A DNA stretch of 64,000 bases, taken from the NCBI GenBank assembly GCA_963740255.1, contig CAVUDO010000002.1:1736001-1800000 (forward strand), written 5' to 3'. The DNA is from CAVUDO01 sp963740255 (GTDB lineage: Bacteria; Actinomycetota; Actinomycetes; Mycobacteriales; Cryptosporangiaceae). Each line of letters begins with the position of its first letter. Position 1 is the first letter of the stretch. The notes under the pieces are model-generated. The model worked only from the letters and a program-made list of their open reading frames with translations. It did no database searches and was not told the DNA's origin. Below, piece by piece: positions 1 to 11,238 of this stretch. The position numbers and the translations under genes are program-made.

Positions 1-3000
1 ACGTCGGCCAGCGCCGCGGCCTCGGCGGCTTCCCGTTGCAGCCGCGCCCGCTCGCTCGGGTCGCGGCGGCTCGGCCTCGGCGTCGCGCAGCGTCGCGGTC
101 TGGCGGTGGCTTCGGCGGCCTGCCGGGTGCCGGCGAGCTCGTTGGCGACGTAGCGCGGCGCCCACGCCTTCTCCCGTTCGTAGGCGCGGACCCGCATTCG
201 CAGCTGCCCGTCGGTCATCTCCAGCTCGTCGCGGTCGGCCTCGGGCCGCCGAGTGCCCGCCAGGCGGCCCGCCACGACGCGTACGCCTCGGTCTGGCCGG
301 CCTTCGGCGGCGGGCCGAGCGCCGTCGCCGGGTCGTCGTGGCCGGTCAGCTCCCGGTGCGCGGCCACGGCGCGGCCCGCTCCCACTCCGAAGCCGCCCCC
401 GTCCCGCCGCCGGCGCTCACCGAACGCCTCGGTGGCCCACTGCGGCGTCTCCTCGGCGAGTCCGCGCCGAGCTCCCCGCGCCGGGCGTCGGCCGCCGCTG
501 CGAGCGTGGCGAGGTACGCCGCTACTGCGGGTCTTCCACTGCGGAACCCACTCGGCATAGCGTGTCGCCGACAGGGTCGAGGGCGACGGCCCTCGGTGAT
601 GCGGTGGTGGAGGACGTTGGTGAGCTGTCGCGCGTCGTGAGCGGCCGGCGATCGCCCCGCAGGACCTACCTCCGGGTCGTGGCCGGCCAGCTCGGCGCGG
701 CGCAGCAGCCGCGTGAGCGTGGCCGCGCCGTCCTCGGCCGCGAGGGCGGCGCTCGTCCGGGGTGAGGGGCCCGTCGTCGACGAGCTGGTCGAGCCAGCGG
801 GCGGTGCGCCCGGCGGTGGCCAGCTCGGCGGCGTCGGCGAGCAGTTCCCCTGGGGTGCGCACGGCGTGCGCCTCGGTCTCGGACTCCACGGCGGTCGGCG
901 AGGGCGGAGAGCTGGGGGTCGGCGCCCTCCAACGCTGCGGCGAGCACCGGATACGGCGCCCGGTGACGGCGCGTGCGGACCGCGCCGGTCGGGGGCGTCG
1001 GCTCGGGAGGGCGCGCGTCGTGACGTAGGCGATGTTGGTGTCCCGGCCGCGGCTCATCCCGACATAGAGGGCGTCCGCCCCGGTGGTCGGCGTGACGACG
1101 GTGTGGCTGGTGTCCACGGTGCAGCCCTGGGCGGCAGTGGACGGTGGAGGCGTAACCCAGCGCGACTGGTCGGCGACGTAGTCCCCGGGCAGGCGATCCG
1201 CGACCCGGGCCCGTCCAACGGCGCCGACAACAGGCCACCGTCGGCGCGGGTGTCGAGGACGCGGTACGTCTCGCGGTTGATCGGCCCGCGGCTGTTGCCG
1301 TGTACCGGCCAGGTGCCACCCGTTCGCCGCGCCTGGACGAGGTCGCCCACGCCGGCGTAGGTGCCTTGCAGCCCCAGCGGACGCCGTCTTCGGTGACCCG
1401 TCCGAGTCGGACGAGCTTGGCGCGGAGGTCGGCCGAAACACGGGCGGCCTGCTCGTTCGTGTCGACCAGCAGCAGCGACCGGCGGCCGGCCAGCGTGTCG
1501 GCGAGCCAGGCCCGGGCGGCGGAGGTCTCCGCGTCAGCGAGGGTGCCGGCGTCGAGAATCCGCCCGTGCCGGTGGTACTCCCCCAAGACCGACGCGTCCG
1601 CCTCACGGAGACGCAGCGACGCAGCGCGTTCCCACGCGGCCGGAAGCGCCGCGCTTCGGCCAACTCGTAGGACGATCCCGCACGGCGGTGAGAGCGCCAT
1701 GCCGCCACCGGCACCGACCGCGGCGAGTGGCGGTGGTCGCCGGCTTCGAGCAGCTTCGCCCCGGCGGTCTCGACGTGCTCGCGGATCGCGGCCAGGGCGG
1801 GGGTGTCGGCCATCCCGGACTCGTCCACCACCACCAGGTCACCCGCACGCAGTCGCCACATGTCGTCTGCGGCGTGGCCGCGCTGGCCGCATTTCGCGGC
1901 GGCGGCGAGGCGGTCCTGCGCGGCGAGCCAGCGGGTGATGTTCCGCGCGCCGCAAGCCTTCGCCGGTGAGGACGTCGGTCGCGACCTGGGACGCGGCCAG
2001 GCCGACGACCTGGTGGACTTCGCCCGCCCCAGAGTTCGGGGTCGGTCCACGCCTTGGCCAGGGCACCGACAACGAACGACTTCCCGGTGCCGGCCGGCCC
2101 GACCAACGTCTCGACCGCGGCGCCGGAGGTGAGGATGCCCCTGACAGCGGCGGCCTGGTCGGCCCCGAGCTCGATCCCGTCCTCGGCCAGCGAGGCGATG
2201 AACCCCGCGGCGGCCTCCGGCGACAACGCGGGCGCGCCGCCGTTGGCGGCGGCCACCTGCAACAGCCGTTCGGTGTGGATGTGGTCCGGTGTCGCGTAGA
2301 GGCGGGCACCGGGCCGCTCGTAGGCCGACCGGCCGTCCGCCAGACGCAGCTCGTCGGGCAGCGCCTCGGCACCGGGCCGGTCCGCGTCCAACGCCACGGC
2401 CAGAGCCAGCGCGTCGGCGGTGAGGCCGTCGAGGAGCCGGGCGACCTCCGGGCCGGTGAGCCCGCCCAGGTGGTCGGGCAGCGCGTCAGAAATCGCACGG
2501 GTCAGGTCACCGGCCGTCCAGGCGGCCTTGGTCTCCTGCACCGCGGCCAGCGCGGTTTCGATCACGGCGGTCTGGGACCACCGCTCCGGCTCCGGTGTCT
2601 TCCCGGCGAGGTCCAGGACGCTGTCGGCGACCGCGGACAGACCACCCGTGACCTCGGCCCGCAGCTCGTGGTCCCAGCGGGTCAGGCGGTCCTCGACCGA
2701 CTCCCCCTCATGCGACTTCGCCCTGCGGGTAGCGAACGTGGCCTGACGTTGCAGCCGGTCGCGTTCGAGGTTGTTGGGCGCCCGACCGAACTTCTCCTCA
2801 AACGCGGCCAGCAGGGACGCGGTGTGCTTGGTGATCGCCCGCCGCCGCGAGCTGAACAGATCCATGACCTCTTGGGCGACGCCCAGAGCTTCGCGGGCCT
2901 TGCCGTCCGGGCGGGTGGCGAACCGTACCCCGAGGGCGCGGGTCAGGTGCTCCTCAGTGGTCCGCTCCCCTACCGCGGATGCCGCGCCGCGGAACGCGTA

Positions 3001-3819
3001 GAGCGCCCGCCCGTCCAGCGTCCGCCATTCCCCGTCCGAACCCTGGACGCGGTTGAGGATGGCGTTGTGGATGTGCAACTGCGGGTCGTGGTCGCGGCTG
3101 TCGTGTTGGAAGAACGACGCGACGGTCCAGTCGTGGGCGTCGAGGTATCGGCCTGCGGTGCCGCCGTGGTGCCCGACGCGGGAGTACCCGGCGTGCTCGG
3201 CGAGGTAGTCCAGGGCGGCATGGTTGCCGGCCCAGATCGCGTCCTCAACGGCCTGGCGGTGGGCGGCCCATGCCGCTTCTGTCGTGCCGGCATCCGCGGC
3301 ACGGCCAGCGTCCCCGGCCGCCGCGGCGGCCTCGCGGGCGTGCCGTGCCGCGACTTCCTCGCGCTCGAATGCCGCGTGCAGCACCGTGACGGACTTCTGG
3401 ACGCTGAACGTCGCGTCCAAGAAGGCCACGTTGCGGCGTGCCCGGGTGCCGGCCTCCACGCGCAGCTCCTCGCGGCGCTCGGGTGAGGCGTCCGGCTCGG
3501 CGTCCAGCGCCGCGGCGTAGATCTCCTCCTCAGTGAGGTAGCGCCGCCCGGCGTGGCCGAGCTTCGCGGCGGTGGCCCACGCTTGCGGGTCGCGGAAGCC
3601 TTCATCGGTCGGGTCCACGAAGTGCTCGTAGAGGGCGGTCATGTCCTGGTGGTCGACCTCACCGACCAGGCCCAGCGCCTCCGCGCCTTTCCCGCCCCAA
3701 CGACCGGGAGGCTCCCCCGCGGCGACCGCGCCGGTGTAGTAGTTCTCCCGCCCCGCCGCGACGGCTCCGGTGAGGTAGTCGGCCGAGTGGCCCGAGGACA
3801 CCGTCAGCACGACAACCAC
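1..3819 (-). pseudogene. MobF-type conjugative relaxase (TrwC/TraA-like), frameshifted and partial
   Basis: This encodes the enzyme that would nick oriT, attach to the transferred strand through tyrosine and unwind DNA. The first part from 3,819 reads cleanly for about 590 residues. It shows an N-terminal YYTGA segment, the TrwC metal site as HDPQLHIHNAILN near residue 235, and a helicase Walker A as VGPAGTGKS near residue 575. The reading then breaks near 2,030 and 1,980, and several more times between 1,700 and 1,050. The helicase domain continues in other frames: VVDESG (Walker B), the TADAL-YVGMSRGRD helicase motif near 1,050-1,090, and a C-terminal helical region that is still open at base 1. 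The gene runs off the left edge. A small ORF ends inside its start, so it is the last gene of the transfer operon seen here. The breaks are single-base shifts in GC runs and could be decay or sequence error. Confidence 0.85.
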
Positions 3820-4055
3820 CGAACCTCACCCAGCGTCACCAACGAACGAAGCGACGCGGTGGCGGTTTGTGGCTTTTGTGCCATCGCGCGGGACGCGCGG
3901 AGCACCCATCGGATCGTGATGCATAGGTGTGTACTCCTGCACTCAGTCCTTCTCCTTGCCTTCGACCTTGCCTGGCTCGGGTCTTCTCCTCGTCGCTCTG
4001 TGCTGATCTGCTGCTGAGTCCTGGTCGTGGTGTCGTTCTGTGCTTGTGGGTTCAT
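3804..4055 (-). CDS. Small hypothetical ORF between DUF2637 gene and relaxase
   Basis: An 83-residue polar, basic ORF starts at an ATG that overlaps the stop of the DUF2637 gene as ATGA, and its end overlaps the relaxase start by 16 bases. It has no recognisable domain or membrane segment. The tight coupling on both sides argues that something is translated here. The C-terminal half could be out of frame, given the many frameshifts in the neighbours. Function unknown. Confidence 0.4.
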   Translation of the reverse strand: MNPQAQNDTTTRTQQQISTERRGEDPSQARSKARRRTECRSTHLCITIRWVLRASRAMAQKPQTATASLRSLVTLGEVRWLSC

Positions 4056-5456
4056 GACGCACCGTCCAGGACCGGCCGCGCAGCGCCGGCCACACCCGAA
4101 ACGCCCCCGAACTGCGCGTGCGCCCGGCCGTGGGCGTCGTCGTGCTCGACGGCCTCGATCTGTTGGCGGCCCCACCGCTCACCGCGGCCGTAGGCGTGGC
4201 CGAGCTGGGCTCCGGTGACCCGCTGGCCGCCCTCGCGCGCCAGCCGGTAGGTCCGTTGGGCCCGCTCCCGCAACGCCGGGGCGGAGAGGGTGTCGCGCAC
4301 CTGGGCCGCGGGAACCGCGGGCAGTCCCGCAGAGGCATCGCTTCGGGTGTGGGGCGCGGGTGCGGCTACCCGGTGTAGCGGGGTCGGAGTGCCCGGCGTA
4401 GTGGTCGGCATCGCCGGAACGGCACGGGGACCGCGTGGGCTTGGGGCGGCATCGGTGTGCCGCACCCGTGCCGGTGTGGCCGGCACACGCGGACCGGCTG
4501 TGCCGGCATGCACGAGCCGGAGCACGGTGGCGCCTGCCGGCACGCTCACCCATCCAGGACCGGCAGGCATGTGCCGCTCGGCGGCGCGAAACCAGCGGCT
4601 CACCCGTGCCGGCCCAACCTGGCCGGCGGCGCGAGCGGCCCGGTCGCGGTTGTACCCGGCCCATGCTTGGCGGGGGTCGGTGACGCCGTGGTCGATCGAC
4701 CAGCGCCTGGCCCCGATGGTCCGCAAGGGAAAGGCGCGGCGGCGTTCGGCGGAGAACACGGCTCCGGGGGTGTCGACCTGGCCCTCGCGCAGAGTTGGAC
4801 GTGTTGGGCGCGGCGGGTGTGCAGGCCCCACAGCCACGGCGACGAAGCGGAGAACAGCCCGAACACCACGGCGGCCGGGGTCGGCATCCAGTCGGCGGCG
4901 AAGTGGGCGTAGTTGATCCCGGCCACGCCCAGGGCGATCGCGTAGGAGGCACGCCGGAGCCGTGCGGCGGTGGCGGTGGCGCCGGCGAGGAGGGCGTCGT
5001 GGGCGTGCCAGGCGACGTAGAGCGCGATGGACTCTACGGCGACCGCGGCGCCCAGGGCGATCACCCACTTGCCCAACTCTAGTGTTCCCTTGGGTGGGTA
5101 GTGGGCGTAGCCGTAGCGGACCTGCCCGTACACGGCGAAGCCGGTAACCACGACCAGCGGAAGAACCGGCCGGGCCTTCTGGCCCAGGGCGACGGCGGCG
5201 GCGGTCAGCTCCGCGAGGCGGGTCCGGCGGGCGGCACGCATGTGCCGCTTGCGCTCCACCGTGGCGGCGCGTTGCAGGTGGGCGTCCTCGATCCGGGCGG
5301 CCCGCTCGGCGCGGGCGGCACGGGCGTCCGCGGCCCGGGATTGGCGGTCCAGGGCGGCGAGGTCGAGGGCGTGCTCGACCTCGGCCCGTAGCCGGAGGCC
5401 GCCGCGGCGGCCTCAGCGGCCAGGTCGGAACAACGTCGGCCGGATAGGAGCGTCAT
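4052..5456 (-). pseudogene. DUF2637 membrane protein of element 1, frameshifted
   Basis: DUF2637 (Spd-type) proteins are membrane proteins encoded beside transfer genes of actinobacterial elements and are thought to help plasmid spread between mycelial compartments. The start MTLLSGRRCSDLAAEAAAA reads into an Ala/Arg-rich coiled region. The frame breaks near 5,395 and continues with hydrophobic helices around 4,850-5,200. It breaks again near 4,795, where one base seems missing between the codons for HVQL and REGQ. The C-terminal part ends in an HTH-like segment with YRLAREGG and VTGAQLGHAYGRGE, typical of the family. The stop overlaps the next ORF as ATGA. Confidence 0.7.
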
Positions 5457-5560
5457 CGGATCTCCTCGATCAGCAAGAACGGATAGGTCGTCGTCGGAGT
5501 GCGATCAGTGGTCTGGTCGGCGGGCGCAGGGGTGGTCACCGTCGGCCTCGCATCGGCCGG

Positions 5561-6255
5561 TCAGCTGCCGCGGCGGCGGCGAGCTGGGTCGTGGTGGGGG
5601 TGGGTGGTCGGCGTTACGGTGGTGGGCCACCAGAACGCGATGGGCTCCAGCGTCCGGACGGGCACGCCGCCGGTGGCGTGGTGGGGGTCCTGGAGTGGGG
5701 TGCGGCCGGGCTGGTGGTTTTCCACCGAGCACACTCCGGCTGAGGCCAGGACGCGGCGGGCCACTCCGGGGCGGAGCCGGTCGTGCCAGTCCCCGACCGC
5801 TGAGGCGGATGCTTTGATTCCGGTGTAGGCGTCGGTCCAGGTCCGGTGCCACCACAGGAGTTCCTCGACCACGTCGGGGTGCCAGAGCCAGCCGCCAGGC
5901 AGGCTCCGGACGCCGTCTGGGTAACGCAAATACACCGCGCCCAACCAGGCCGCCAGCTCGACCAGCAACACGACGGCGTCCCACACCGTCGTCTCAGCCG
6001 GTAGGACCAACCACGACGGCTGAGGCTTACGCGACCTCGCGGCCTCAGCCATCAACGCCGTGACGTCCCCGGCGAGGGCCGCGACCGGGCGGCAACCACT
6101 TCGACCCGGGCCGGCACATCGACCAGCTCAGCCAGGGAGACGCTGGTGGCCTCGACCTGCCGCGCCAGGCCCGCGACCGAGGCCGCCGACGCGAACACCG
6201 CACCGTCACCCTGGCCGGGGTCTCCGGCTGGGCGTGGGCGTGGCGGGAAGCTCAT
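5561..6255 (-). pseudogene. Conserved actinobacterial element protein, one frameshift
   Basis: The ATG at 6,255 overlaps the stop of the coupling protein gene. The N-terminal 55 residues form an Ala/Val-rich helix. The frame breaks near 6,090, and the rest reads PSWLVLPAETTVWDAVVLL, then LRYPDGVRSLPGGWLWHPDV, EELLWWHRTW and GDWHDRLRPGVARRV. This pattern recurs in proteins next to relaxase or coupling genes in Streptomyces-type elements, and it resembles DUF4913-like proteins, though I am not sure of the family. No catalytic motif is visible. Its place between coupling protein and DUF2637 genes suggests a transfer accessory role. Confidence 0.55.
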
Positions 6256-8115
6256 GCCAACTCACCGCCCGGCACATCCAAGCCGTCCAAGCCGTTCAGG
6301 GCGTCGTGGGCGTCGCGGTGGGCCATCTCCGGCGCCGGCTGCGCGATGGCGCTGGGTGAGGAGGTCGCCGAGGCGCTGCACGGCGGCGTTGAGCTGGTCA
6401 CTGCGGTGGGTCTGCCGGATCGCGGCCTGGACGCGGCGGACGTCGCGGCGTTTCCACGCCATCTGGACCCGCCCGACCGCCGGCGGCATCCCGCGGCGGA
6501 TGATCACGACCCGACCGGCGGGAAGCTGCGCGATCTGCGCGGAACAGCACCGGCACCCTGCGGTAGCCCAGTGCGGTGACCTGGCTTTCGGAGTCGTGGG
6601 TCGGGACTTCCTCGTCGCGCTCCCCCGTCAAGGTGGAGTAAGCGGCGAGGTCTTCACCGTCGCGGGTTCCGCCGTAGATCAGCACCGTCGCGGCGTTGTT
6701 CAAGATCGCGGCGGCGCCGGTGTCGCCCCACCGCGCCCGGAGCTGCGCGCGGGATTGGACCGCGATGTGGATGGTGACGTGCCCCCGCCCATGTCGGCGG
6801 TCCAGTTGTCCAACGGCACCGGGCAGATCAGCGCCGCCTCATCCAGCGCGAGGGTCAGCGGCGGGTCCAACCTGCCGCCGGGCTGCCGGCCGGCGATACT
6901 GCGTGCCTCCCGGGCGATGTGGCCGGTCAGCGCTGTGACGAGGGGGCCGACCTGGGCGTCTTCGGCGCCGAGCATGTACACGGTGCCGCGCTGCTCAAGC
7001 AGGGCAGCGACGTCGAACCCACCCACACCGTTGACCAGGCGCACCTGGTCGCGGGCCGCACCCGCGGCGGTGGCGGCGGTCTCTCAGTCAGCCAGCCCAA
7101 CGCGGGCATGATCGTCGCGCAAATGCTGGACCTCGTGCGGTCGTTGGTGGTCAGGAACTGCGCAGCATCCGACTCATAGGCGGGCTCGGGTGAGCGGCGG
7201 AGGAACCGGGTGACATCCGCGGCGGCCTCCGCCGGGTCAGCGACCCACGCCAACACCTCCCGCATATCCGCACCACCCAACGCCGCCGCGTGCAGCAGCG
7301 AGGCCAGGACGCGGCGGGCCTGCCCGGCCCAGAACTCCCGATCCCCACCCGCCGCCCCCGGCGCCGACCGCCGAGAGCAGATCCGCCGCGCGAGTCGCCG
7401 CCGTCGAAGGCCGCTCACAGCCCGAGAGCGGGTCGAACGTGATCGTGGAATCCAACCCACCCACACCGGAAGGGTTGAACACATGCAACGGCCCCTGACG
7501 GAGCGGACGGGCCGGTCAGGTCGATCAGGTCGGTGCGGGTCGACGTCGCGATCACCGCACCCGGGGCGTCCAGGATTCGGCACGCCAGCTCCCCGGTCTT
7601 GCCGGTCCGGGGTCCGCCGATCCGCAGGGTGACGTCTTCGATCGGTGACCACACCCGCAGCCACCCGACGCGGGCGATCGGGGTCGCGAACTCCCGTGTG
7701 GACACGAGCTTGCGCTGCCACCAGCCGACCTCGCGCAGGGACGGCCGCAGGATCATGGCTTTGCGGCGGACCGCGAAGCCCGACGCAACCCGGAGGATCT
7801 GCCACCGTGAGGCGACACCGTGGTTCCGGCGCGACCGGGCCGACCACTTGTTCACCAGGCCTGACAACCGCCGCGGCGCCGCCGCCACCCCGCGAACAAC
7901 AACGCCAGGATCAACGCGCCGGCCATCACCGGCCATGGCCACACCGACCGGCCCGGCGTACCCTCCGGCGACCACGCCAACAACAACCCAGCACCCAGAG
8001 ACACGAACCCGAACGCGACCACCCGCGCACGGAGACGCCGCGCCCACCGCCGGCCTCTCACAGCACACCCCAGGTCGGGGCGGCGAGCTGTGCCGGGCGC
8101 AGGTGCGATACACAT
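6252..8115 (-). pseudogene. VirD4/TraG-like type IV coupling ATPase, frameshifted
   Basis: This would be the inner-membrane ATPase that hands the relaxase-DNA complex to the transfer channel. The ATG at 8,115 follows a good GGAGCAGG site. Membrane helices lie near 7,890-8,050. The Walker A GGPRTGKTGELAC and following VIATSTRTDLIDL are near 7,530-7,610. Walker B LALDEAALICP lies near 6,830, followed by sequence typical of the TraM-recognition region (VTIHIAVQSRAQLRARWGD and VLIYGGTRDGEDL). The reading frame changes near 7,865, 7,485, 7,375, 7,070, 6,790, 6,545 and 6,335, so the copy as written is dead. The true stop, found after the last shift, overlaps the ATG of the next gene as ATGA. Confidence 0.8.
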
Positions 8116-8259
8116 GGAACTACCTGCTCCTTCACTGGTCAGGGTGCTCGGAGGGGTGGAAGTAGTGGACCGGCCCGACTGGTCTTGGTGGATCAAATAG
8201 GCCGGATCAATGACGCGGGACGACCATCAGCGGACACGGGAGCGCCGGTCGGCGCGGTG

Positions 8260-8448
8260 CTACTCGGACTCGGTGTCACTCAGGCCGGTGTCGGTGAGCG
8301 CGGTCGCCTCGACGTAGACCCGGCCCAGCACCGAGTCCCCACGATTGGGCAACCAGGCCGACATCTCACGCACCGCGAAGCCGAGCCGCAGGACCCCCAC
8401 CGCGGCGGCGCGCTCAGCCCGCGTGCCGACCACCCGAAGCCTCATCGC
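8260..8448 (-). CDS. Small conserved element protein
   Basis: A 62-residue protein starts at an ATG overlapping the stop of the upstream gene as ATGA. It reads MRLRVVGTRAERAAAVGVLR, then a WLPNRGDSVLGRVYVE stretch. Short proteins with the NRG..SVLGRVY pattern are common in Streptomyces-type integrative elements, next to excisionase-like genes, and have no known function. It has no membrane segment. This is one of the few intact backbone genes in element 1. Confidence 0.6.
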   Translation of the reverse strand, partial: AMRLRVVGTRAERAAAVGVLRLGFAVREMSAWLPNRGDSVLGRVYVEATALTDTGLSDTESE

Positions 8449-8878
8449 CAATTACCGTCGACGCGCTCGGCAAGGGTCTGGACGAGCTGCGCCCGCGCCT
8501 TGGCGTCCGTCACGAGATCTTCGGCGAACAGGGACGCGCTCCGGAACCGGCCGGCCGCTACCTCGCGCTCGACGACGCGTGCGCTGGCGGCCACGCCCTC
8601 GGCCCACGCCGGCCAGCTCACCCGCGCCGCCTCGATCAACGGCCGCAAATGCTCGCGGTCCCACTCATCGGTGGCCGCCCGCTCCCCCGCCTCGACCGGC
8701 CGATGCTGCACCGAGCCCCGCCAGCCACAGGCACACGCCGCGACGTAACCGGAGGGTCCCCGTGTCTCCAACGGCCACATGTCCGTAAACGACCCATCCA
8801 GAAGCACCCTGGCCGCGTCTTCCTGGCGCCCTCGCCTCCGACCGGCGCTTCGTGCGGACCGCAATACAAGACGCCCAT
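8442..8878 (-). pseudogene. Conserved element protein with CACGWRG motif, frameshifted
   Basis: The ATG at 8,878 overlaps the stop of the HTH gene by one base. The N-terminus reads MGVLYCGPHEAPVGGEGA. A frame change near 8,825 leads to the long second part, with FTDMWPLETRGPSGYVAAC, ACGWRGS and DEWDREHLRPLIEAAR. The Cys pair around CACGWRG looks like half of a small zinc or structural site. Proteins of this kind sit next to excisionase-like genes in mobile elements of actinomycetes. Function unknown. The stop overlaps the next start. Confidence 0.5.
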
Positions 8879-9205
8879 CAGGCCGCCCCACCGCTCTGCG
8901 CCCGGGCTGGGCCGGCAAGGTGGCCGCGCGCCAGCGCATCGGCGGCCCGGTCTTCGCGCCACCGCTCGGCCCACCGCTCGACGTTCACGCACGAACCGCT
9001 GGCCATTGCCGTCATTCACAAGCTCCGCGATGACCGATGCCGGAACGAGGTAGCGCCCACCGATCTTCACGCCTGGAAACCGACCTTCTCGCAGGTGGCG
9101 GTACAGCGTGGACTCGTCAAGGCGCAGCGCTTCGGCTGCTTCACGCACGTTGAGAAACGACCTGCGTGGAGGCGGATCGCTCTGATGATTAGGGAGGGTT
9201 AGCAC
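8878..9205 (-). pseudogene. MerR/excisionase-type HTH DNA-binding protein, one frameshift
   Basis: This is a small excisionase-type DNA-binding protein. The motif FLNVREAAEALRLDESTLYR, followed by HLREGRFPGVKIGGRYLVP, is the helix-turn-helix/wing of helix_turn_helix_17-type proteins. After about 65 residues the frame breaks near 9,000. The expected tail (SCVNVERWAERWREDRAAD) is found one frame over and ends at 8,878. I chose the GTG at 9,205 because a GAAAGG site precedes it; a GTG at 9,214 is also possible. It is the first gene of the leftward transfer operon, so it may be an operon regulator rather than an excisionase. Confidence 0.65.
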
Positions 9206-9213
9206 AAGAGGCA

Positions 9214-9238
9214 CCTTTCACTGGTTGAGTGGTAAAGG
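9214..9238. promoter_or_regulatory. Imperfect palindrome between divergent element 1 operons
   Basis: The arms CCTTTCACT and AGTGGTAAAGG face each other around GGTTG at the start of the leftward HTH gene. A related TTCACTGGT stretch occurs near 8,131, upstream of the coupling protein gene. The spot between two divergent regulators suggests an operator. This is inference only. Confidence 0.3.
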
Positions 9239-9337
9239 AGGGTTAACAGGGATGATGCCACCGGGTAGCCTTCGGTGTCAAGTCCCCCTTAAAGTGCGTG
9301 TGCAGAGTCCACGCCAAGAGGGAGAGGCATCGGTCCG

Positions 9338-10171
9338 GTGCTTGACGAGGTCCGGCGGGTCGCGCAGATGCAGGACCACGCTGCGCGGGTCAAGGCGGCC
9401 GTCGCACTCATGACCGAGCTTCAGCTCTCAGTGATCGAGACGGCCAGGATTCGACGGGAGAGCATCCAGTGGTTGCGGAGCAACGGCTACACCCTGGCGG
9501 CCGTCGCGGAGCTGATGGGCGTCAGCCGGGCGGGGTCGCCCACTTCGTGACGCCGGACCACCACCCGAGCGGGTGTTCCTCGGCGCAGAGGAAATCAGGG
9601 TTGCGGTGCCAGAACGAGCCGGTGGTCGCCGGCTCGTTGCACGGGCCGACAGCGCCGCGGCACAGGAAGTGCCGACCTCGCCCACCGGCTAGGGCTCGGC
9701 GGAACGCTGGAGTTCATCCCGATCAGCGGCGCGATAGACCTCAACCGCGACCACCTGGTAGTCATCTGCGGCCCCAAGTCGTCACCCGTAACCGCCGCAG
9801 CCCTCGCCGCTGACCCTCGGCTCGCCTTCGACTCGACTCCGGACGACCGCTGGTCGCTCGTAGAGCGGTCAACCGGCCGGGCCTTCTCTTCACCGTCCGA
9901 CGACCCGCACGAGCCGCGGGACGCCGACGTTGCTTACCTCGGTCGCCTGCCCAGACCAGACGGCCTCGGCTCCTTCCTCTACATCGCAGGCATACACGCG
10001 ATCGGCTCATTGGGAGCCGTGACCTACCTGACCGAACACCTCGCGGAGCTCTACGACGATGTGGGGCCGGCGCTGTTCTCGATGGTCATCGGTTGCGAAT
10101 ACGTGGTGGACGACGAACGCATCGTTCAGGTGGAACCGTTGACCCCTCCCCTACTCCACGACGCAAGCTAG
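9338..10171 (+). pseudogene. HTH (sigma-70 region 4-like) DNA-binding protein, frameshifted
   Basis: A GTG at 9,338, after GGGAGAGG, opens a helical domain with ARIRRESIQWLRSNG and TLAAVAELMGVSR, which is an HTH of the sigma region 4 type. The frame then shifts near 9,530, again near 9,552 and back near 9,680. The pieces VAHFVT, GPPPERVFLGAEEIRV and ADLAHRLGLGGTLEFIP give one protein. Its C-terminal half reads IDLNRDHLVVICGPKSSPVT and FLYIAGIHAIGSLGAVTYL and ends at 10,171. All three shifts fit single-base losses. Proteins with this HTH plus CGPK domain occur in actinomycetes, but their function is not known. The phosphatase gene starts 4 bases later, so the two are one operon. Confidence 0.6.
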
Positions 10172-10175
10172 ACGG

Positions 10176-10992
10176 ATGCATGCTGAGTGGGAGTCCTGGT
10201 CCGGCGGGGCTGCTGACAGTAACGAGGACTTCGCCGCGACAGGCACGAATGTTGCCGTTCTACTCGACGGCGCGGCGGTACCAGCCGGCATGCACACAGG
10301 CTGCCTACATCGCTCCAGTGGTACGTCCGGCAGCTCGCCGACCACCTCCTGACCCAGGCAGCGATTCCGGGTCTGCCCCTGCAAGAAGCCCTCGCCGCAG
10401 CGATCCAGGAAGTGACGAACGGCCATCGGAGAACGTGCGAGGTGGCGCATCCGCGTTCGCCGTCCTCGGCGGTGGTCGTCGCACGATGGAACGACGCCGC
10501 GCTGGAATGGCTCGTCCTCGGAGACTGCGTGCTCCTCATGGACGGCCGGGCTGGACTGGCGGCGATCTCCGATCGGCGGCTCGATGCGGTCAGGCCACGC
10601 CACTCAGAACAGTCGGCCGGGCGCAGCCCCCTCACGCGGTTGGACGACGAGCGGTCGATGCGTAATCGCGAGGGCGGGTACTGGATCGCTGCCAACGACC
10701 CAGAGGCCGCGCGGCATGCGCTTACTGGATGCTCTCGCCTAACTGGGGCCCAGCAATTCGTCCTCGCAACCGATGGAGCAACGCGCCCGGTGGATCGGTT
10801 CGGCTTGTACGACTGGCACGACCTTCTCGTCATGGCACGAGCCATGGCCCCGCTGGATGGCTCACGCGCGTGCGCGAGGTCGAAGCCTCCGACCCGGAGA
10901 ACAAACGGTGGCCGCGGACCAAGACACACGACGATGCCACGCTCGGCGTCCTGCGGCCCCAGGCACAGCAGATATCCAGGCTGCATCGATGA
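10176..10992 (+). pseudogene. PP2C-like protein phosphatase, frameshifted
   Basis: Metal-dependent Ser/Thr phosphatases of the PP2C family bind metal through acidic motifs, and several are visible here: NEDFAATG and VAVLLDGAAVPAG at the N-terminus, LGDCVLL in the middle, FVLATDGATRPVD, and HDDATLGVL near the end. The ATG at 10,176 lies 4 bases after the previous stop. The frame breaks near 10,310, before QWYVRQLADHLL, and near 10,850, before GWLTRVREVEASDPENK. It stops at 10,992. Pairing with an HTH protein suggests a signalling switch carried by the element. As written, the gene is broken. Confidence 0.6.
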
Positions 10993-11238
10993 ACAGCTTT
11001 CGTTCATGTACTACTACAGAATAAGCCTCTGCTGAGATGAAGTCGCCGCTAGGCGGCTCACCGCGCCGGCTCGCGCTGCGGCCTGCTGATCTTCGGCCGG
11101 CATCGGTCGCTCGCGGCCGGCCGCACTACGAAGATCCAGAACATGCCTGCGGTGGGGGCCTCGCTCCGGGATGGCCGGGCGCTTCACGGCCACGTAGGTT
11201 CATAAGTGGTTTCTCTGCCAATGGGAGTGCAAGCGCCC
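10993..11238. other. Intergenic, no gene seen
   Basis: This stretch separates the phosphatase and TIR genes, whose stops face each other. It contains no convincing coding frame and no strong terminator hairpin. Confidence 0.5.

Noticed and set aside
215..2050. Independent 611-residue gene on the minus strand
   Set aside because: Its recognisable parts alternate with the other minus frames and join the relaxase helicase domain, so it is a fragment of the broken relaxase gene.
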